Positions 60,277 through 64,000 of a stretch of 64,000 nucleotides of DNA are shown here, in pieces. Below the pieces are notes generated by a model, which was not told where the DNA came from, ran no database searches, and saw only the letters and a list, made by a program, of their open reading frames with translations. Position numbers and translations under genes: made by a program. How positions within the stretch are numbered: the first letter of the stretch is position 1; each line of letters starts with the position of its first letter. Origin of the DNA: Alphaproteobacteria bacterium (GTDB taxonomy: Bacteria > Pseudomonadota > Alphaproteobacteria > GCA-2731375); NCBI GenBank assembly GCA_021776235.1, contig JAJFGG010000038.1:1-64000 (forward strand). The letters run 5' to 3'.

Positions 60277-61392
60277 TCATTCCGCCGCCGTATGGGCGGT
60301 GAAGGCCTGGGGCCAGAGCGAGGGCCGGCTGCGTAGATATTGCGGCGGATAAGGAATTTCCTCTCCCAACTCTTCCGCCGCGTGCCAGGCCCAGTGGGGA
60401 TCGAATAACATGCCCCGCGCAAGAGCTACCATATCAGCCTGACCATTGGCCACGATTGTCTCGGCCTGTCGGCCATCGGTGATCATCCCCACAGCCATGG
60501 TTGGGATCCCTGATTCTGCGCGCACCTGTGCGGCCAGGTGAACCTGATAGCCAGGGCCAAGGGGAATGTCCTGCCGCGGATCCAGGCCGCCGGAAGAGAC
60601 ATCCACGAAGTCACAGCCCAGGCCTTTCAGCGCCTGCGCGAAGACCACGGTTTCTTGCACGGTCCAACCGCCATCGACCCAATCCGTGGCCGAAACCCGC
60701 ACGCCCAGAGGCCGGTCTTCGGGCCAGGCCGCACGCACGGCGGCAAAAACCTCCAGCGGAAACCGCATCCGTCCATCCAAATCACCGCCGTAACCGTCAT
60801 TGCGTTGATTGGCGATGGGCGAGAGGAATTGATGCAGCAGATAGCCATGGGCTGCATGCAATTCCGCCAAGGCGTATCCGGCCCGCGCCGCCCGTCGGGC
60901 CGCCGTCACGAACTGGGCCTTGACCTGCCCAAGGCCCGTATCGTCCAGGGCCAGCGGCAGGTTCCAGTCCTCTGCGTAGGGCAGAGCCGACGGCGCAACG
61001 GTCTGCCAGCCATCGCTTTCATCGGGGCCGATGGCCTGGCGGCCGCTGCCAGGGGCGCCGGTCGAGGCCTTGCGCCCGGCATGGGCCAGTTGCACGCCGA
61101 TCCGGCCGGTGCCATGTTTCCGGCAAAAATCAACGACCCGCTTGATAGCCGCCTCATTTTCATCCGAATAGATGCCGAGGCATTGCGGGCTGATGCGGCC
61201 TTCAGGCGAAACCGCCGTTGCCTCCGCAATGACGAGACCGGCGCCGCCGGTGCATAATTGACCCAGATGCATCAAATGCCAATCCTGCGCCGTACCTTCG
61301 TGGGCGCTGTATTGACACATGGGCGCAACAACAACCCGGTTGCCAAGGGTTAGGCCGCGCATGGCAATGGGAGAGAACAACTTTGATGACAT
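60277..61392 (-). CDS. NADH:flavin oxidoreductase, Old Yellow Enzyme family (YqjM-like)
   Basis: A 371-aa FMN TIM-barrel enoate reductase. Start ATG 61392; three codons further upstream is also open. RVVVAPMCQYSAHEG has the Cys typical of the YqjM/xenobiotic reductase group; VQLAHAGRK and ELHAAHGYLLHQFLSPIANQRNDGYGG carry substrate-site His/His; MVALARGMLFDPHWAW is the FMN phosphate end. It reduces C=C bonds of enones and enals using NAD(P)H. It lies 49 bp after the gamma-glutamyltransferase stop on the same strand. Confidence 0.93.
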   Translation of the reverse strand: MSSKLFSPIAMRGLTLGNRVVVAPMCQYSAHEGTAQDWHLMHLGQLCTGGAGLVIAEATAVSPEGRISPQCLGIYSDENEAAIKRVVDFCRKHGTGRIGVQLAHAGRKASTGAPGSGRQAIGPDESDGWQTVAPSALPYAEDWNLPLALDDTGLGQVKAQFVTAARRAARAGYALAELHAAHGYLLHQFLSPIANQRNDGYGGDLDGRMRFPLEVFAAVRAAWPEDRPLGVRVSATDWVDGGWTVQETVVFAQALKGLGCDFVDVSSGGLDPRQDIPLGPGYQVHLAAQVRAESGIPTMAVGMITDGRQAETIVANGQADMVALARGMLFDPHWAWHAAEELGEEIPYPPQYLRSRPSLWPQAFTAHTAAE

Positions 61393-61440
61393 CGTAACCA
61401 CTCACTTTTTGGGACATGCTGGCCACCTTATACAGCAAAT

Positions 61441-63051
61441 TCACGGCACCAACAGGGCCATGCCGTCCCGGTTTGGGTCGGCCCCACCGCGCCATTGACC
61501 ATCCTCGATGCCGATAGCATGTACCGAGGCAAAGGGATAACTGTGGGCGTTCCGGACGATCTCATAGCCTTGCGCCGCCAGCGGGTCGGTGACCCCGCGA
61601 GGGATGCGGTTGGATACGTCAATGGGGTCGGACGTGGCGGAAAATCGTGGCGCCGACACCGCTTCCAGCGGTGACATATCAAATTCCAACACGTTCAGAA
61701 TACCCTGCAATACCCCCATGGCAATTTGCGTGCCGCCAGGCGCGCCGATCACCAGGACCGGCGCGCCGTCGCGTAGGACAATCGTCGGACAGAGCGAGGA
61801 AAAGCGTCCCTTGCCGGGCGCCAGGGAGCCCGCCCGTCCCGGCCGAGGGTCGAACACACCCATGCAGCCGTTGTACATGAAACCCAGGCCGTCCGTGATG
61901 ACGCCCGACGGCATGCCGAGTGAATGGGTCATGGAGACCGCATTGCTGGCTCCGTCAATGACACAGATATGGGTGGTGTTGAGGGATTCCTTAGCGCCCT
62001 GCAGGCGTTCCACATGGGCGATTTCGCCGCGTTCAATGGCGGCCGCCTGTTCTCGCCCATAGGCCTTTGAGGTCAGGCGTTCGACCGGCACGTCGACAAA
62101 GTTTGGATCGCCGACAAAATTATCCTTGTCCGAGGTTGCGCGCTTCATGGCCTCGGCGACGACCCGGATGTATTCGGTCGAATTATGCCCCAGGGCGGCC
62201 AAATCAAAACATTCCAGGACGTTCAGCATCTCTAGCAACATGATGCCACCGCCCGGCGGCCGGTTGGTGGCGATTTGATGACCGCGGTAGGTACCCAGCA
62301 AGGGGGTCAGATGCGTGGTGTGGTAATCGGCCAGGTCCTGGGCAGACAGCAGGCCGCCGTTGGCCGCCATATCGGCAGCAATGGCCGCGGCGATTTCGCC
62401 TGTATAGAAATCTTCCGCCCCTACTTCGGCAATGCGGCGCAAGGTCTGGCCCAGGTCGGGGTTCACAAGGGTTTCGCCGGTGTTGCGCAGACGGCCGTCC
62501 GCATGAAAATAAATCTTACGTCCCGACGGTGTCAGCCGCAGGCGCTCCACCGAAACGACCCGTCCGGAGCCGTCATCTTCGGTCCAGAAACCATACATGG
62601 AGGGCCGGATTATCGAACCGGCCTCGGCGAATTTTATGGCCGGTGCGACGATCTCCGCCCAAGGCAGCCTGCCCCAGGCGGTTTGTGCTTCTGAATAGGC
62701 CTTCAGACTGCCGGGCACGGTAATGGATTGATAGCCCATGTCGTTGACATGACCCTTGAGAATGAAGCCAAAGCCGTCCCTCGTCTCGCCTTCAATCAGG
62801 TGTTGCCACATATCCGGCCGGACGGCGGCCGGCGCACGGCCATGAAAATCGATGCACTGGTGGATATCGCGTTCGGGCAGAAACGCGTGCAAACTGCCAA
62901 AACCGGCTATGCCGCACATCTGCGGGTCCACCACCCCCTGCACCAGGGCGCAGGCCACGGCCGCATCAACGGCGTTGCCGCCCTGTTCCAGGACAATAGC
63001 CCCGGCTTCCACCGCCTCTGGTTGCGGCGCAACGATCATACCTTTTGCCAT
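61441..63051 (-). CDS. gamma-glutamyltransferase family protein
   Basis: A 536-aa Ntn-hydrolase precursor. ATG 63051 begins MAKGMIVAPQPEAVEAG; GTG 63084 is an alternative. The N-part has GGNAVDAAVACALVQGVVDPQMCGIAG. The autoprocessing Thr is the first of TTHICVIDGASNAVSMTHS. GAPGGTQIAMGV and ENALS-type end segments follow. No signal peptide is visible, unlike periplasmic Ggt, so cytosolic action on glutathione, gamma-glutamyl amides or acyl-amino compounds is possible. It is upstream of the Old Yellow Enzyme gene and may form an operon with it. Confidence 0.88.
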   Translation of the reverse strand: MAKGMIVAPQPEAVEAGAIVLEQGGNAVDAAVACALVQGVVDPQMCGIAGFGSLHAFLPERDIHQCIDFHGRAPAAVRPDMWQHLIEGETRDGFGFILKGHVNDMGYQSITVPGSLKAYSEAQTAWGRLPWAEIVAPAIKFAEAGSIIRPSMYGFWTEDDGSGRVVSVERLRLTPSGRKIYFHADGRLRNTGETLVNPDLGQTLRRIAEVGAEDFYTGEIAAAIAADMAANGGLLSAQDLADYHTTHLTPLLGTYRGHQIATNRPPGGGIMLLEMLNVLECFDLAALGHNSTEYIRVVAEAMKRATSDKDNFVGDPNFVDVPVERLTSKAYGREQAAAIERGEIAHVERLQGAKESLNTTHICVIDGASNAVSMTHSLGMPSGVITDGLGFMYNGCMGVFDPRPGRAGSLAPGKGRFSSLCPTIVLRDGAPVLVIGAPGGTQIAMGVLQGILNVLEFDMSPLEAVSAPRFSATSDPIDVSNRIPRGVTDPLAAQGYEIVRNAHSYPFASVHAIGIEDGQWRGGADPNRDGMALLVP

Positions 63052-63145
63052 GCTCAATGAGTTCCCTATCTGATGCCTTACCACTCTTCAATTCCGGCCT
63101 GACCCCTGGACGCGGCAACCAGACTGCTCCACATTGTCATGCAAT

Positions 63146-64000
63146 ATGACGAAATCACAGCATGACTCCGTCGGCGAGAGCAAGGCCAGGGGCTTTCCCT
63201 TCCGCTTTCGTGTGGGCATGCGCGCGGCCCTCATGGGCGGTTTCGGCGGTCTGGTTCTGTTGGCGGTGGCGACCGTGCTATTTCTGGGGCTGTGGAGCGC
63301 GCGGCAGAATACGGTTTCCCTGACACGCAAGTTGGCCGAATCGACACTGAACAGCGTCGAAACAGCTATTGCCCAACGTCTGGGCCCCGCTGAAGGGGCC
63401 GTAGAGCACCTTGGCCGCCGGATTGAAAATGGTCAGATCCAAATCGTACCACCCACCGATCTGTCGCAGGCCCTGGCATCCGCCCTGGCCGCCCTGCCTC
63501 AGGTTGGCGCGTTATTGTTTCTGGATCGGCAGGGCCGGGGCCTGCAGGCTATACGGGCTGACGACAATGTTGAAGTTGAAGCGGCGCAATTCACCCAGTC
63601 GCCTGAAATCATGCACCAAATCGCTCTGTCGCAAGCCCATCACGGGACTTATTGGGGCAAGATTCTACGCGCGCCTGACGTGCCTCTGACTCTATTAAAT
63701 GTGCGCCGTCCCGTGCGCCTGGGGGATGATTTCGTCGGTGTTTTGGTCGCTTCGGTCAGTGTATCGCAACTCTCAACCGTTTTGGCGGAGGCGTCCCGGG
63801 TCATGGGTGGCGAAGTCTTCGTGCTGTACGACAAGCGCTTTGTCCTGGCGCATCGCCGTTTGGCGAATGGCTTCAAGGAAGCCACGCCGGAACGGCCCTT
63901 GCCTTCGATCGACACTTTTGGGGATCCAGTCCTGGCGGCCTATCTGCATCCGGAACTGGGTCCCGAATACGGCAGCAGGATGTCCCGTGATATGGGAATA
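63146..64000 (+). CDS. membrane sensor protein, N-terminal part, cut by window end
   Basis: The reading frame is open from ATG 63146 to the last base (285 codons). It starts MTKSQHDSVGESKARGFPF; one TM helix spans about residues 28-50 (LMGGFGGLVLLAVATVLFLG). A large extracytoplasmic domain (about 55-285) has Cache-like features: helix AESTLNSVETAIAQRL, ALLFLDRQGRGLQAI, VRRPVRLGDDFVGVLVASVS and EVFVLYDKRFVLAHRR. Such N-termini belong to adenylate or guanylate cyclases, chemoreceptors or kinases; the output domain lies beyond the window. It is divergent from the gamma-glutamyltransferase gene. Confidence 0.75.
   Translation, partial: MTKSQHDSVGESKARGFPFRFRVGMRAALMGGFGGLVLLAVATVLFLGLWSARQNTVSLTRKLAESTLNSVETAIAQRLGPAEGAVEHLGRRIENGQIQIVPPTDLSQALASALAALPQVGALLFLDRQGRGLQAIRADDNVEVEAAQFTQSPEIMHQIALSQAHHGTYWGKILRAPDVPLTLLNVRRPVRLGDDFVGVLVASVSVSQLSTVLAEASRVMGGEVFVLYDKRFVLAHRRLANGFKEATPERPLPSIDTFGDPVLAAYLHPELGPEYGSRMSRDMGI

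Overview
The window reads as chromosomal DNA of an alphaproteobacterium, probably of the Rhodospirillales type. This rests on a MucR-type regulator, an alpha-type Fur, the YlxR-L7Ae fusion, the translation gene order rimP-nusA-ylxR-infB-rbfA-truB-rpsO-pnp, and a tRNA-Arg(CCG) fragment of alphaproteobacterial type. No rRNA or complete tRNA lies in the window, so the genus is not assigned.

Bases 1 to about 15.87 kb look like the right end of a mobile catabolic island. The window opens on a complete IS481-family element (1-1033). A glutathione transferase, a small unknown protein and a NodB-fold hydrolase follow. Next comes an IclR regulator divergent from a tightly packed acyl-CoA operon: a BadI/MenB-type ring hydrolase, an acyl-CoA ligase, a dehydrogenase, an acyl-CoA dehydrogenase and a split 3-hydroxyacyl-CoA dehydrogenase. 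A second block holds a quinone reductase-type enzyme, a progesterone 5-beta-reductase/iridoid synthase-like (PRISE) enone reductase, two SDRs, a cupin and three small EthD-like proteins. Together they suggest degradation of an alicyclic, possibly terpenoid, acid or ketone through CoA-thioester ring opening. The island ends with a truncated SDR gene and a 45-bp 3' fragment of tRNA-Arg(CCG), a typical integrase attachment scar.

From 16 to 34.6 kb is a mixed region: a large RTX protein with a His-rich insert, a Fic remnant, a DUF924 protein, CBS and membrane proteins, an orphan response regulator, a PaaG-like crotonase, a zinc alcohol dehydrogenase, a retropepsin-like protease, a two-component system beside a possible small RNA or peptide gene, a desaturase with a divergent XRE regulator, a Bax-like glucosaminidase, a secreted polysaccharide deacetylase and a nitroreductase.

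From 34.7 to 58.3 kb is conserved core: tsaB-rimI, a TusA-like protein, mucR, fur, miaB-phoH-HD phosphohydrolase-ybeY-corC-lnt, an XRE regulator, metK-trmB, then rimP through pnp, closed by a strong terminator. From 58.3 kb to the end are a CoA transferase, an orphan response regulator, an Old Yellow Enzyme, a gamma-glutamyltransferase and the start of a membrane sensor cut by the window edge.

Two families of dispersed palindromic repeats are scattered through the core part. Several copies abut or supply the stop codons of neighbouring genes, and one lies across the expected start region of lnt.
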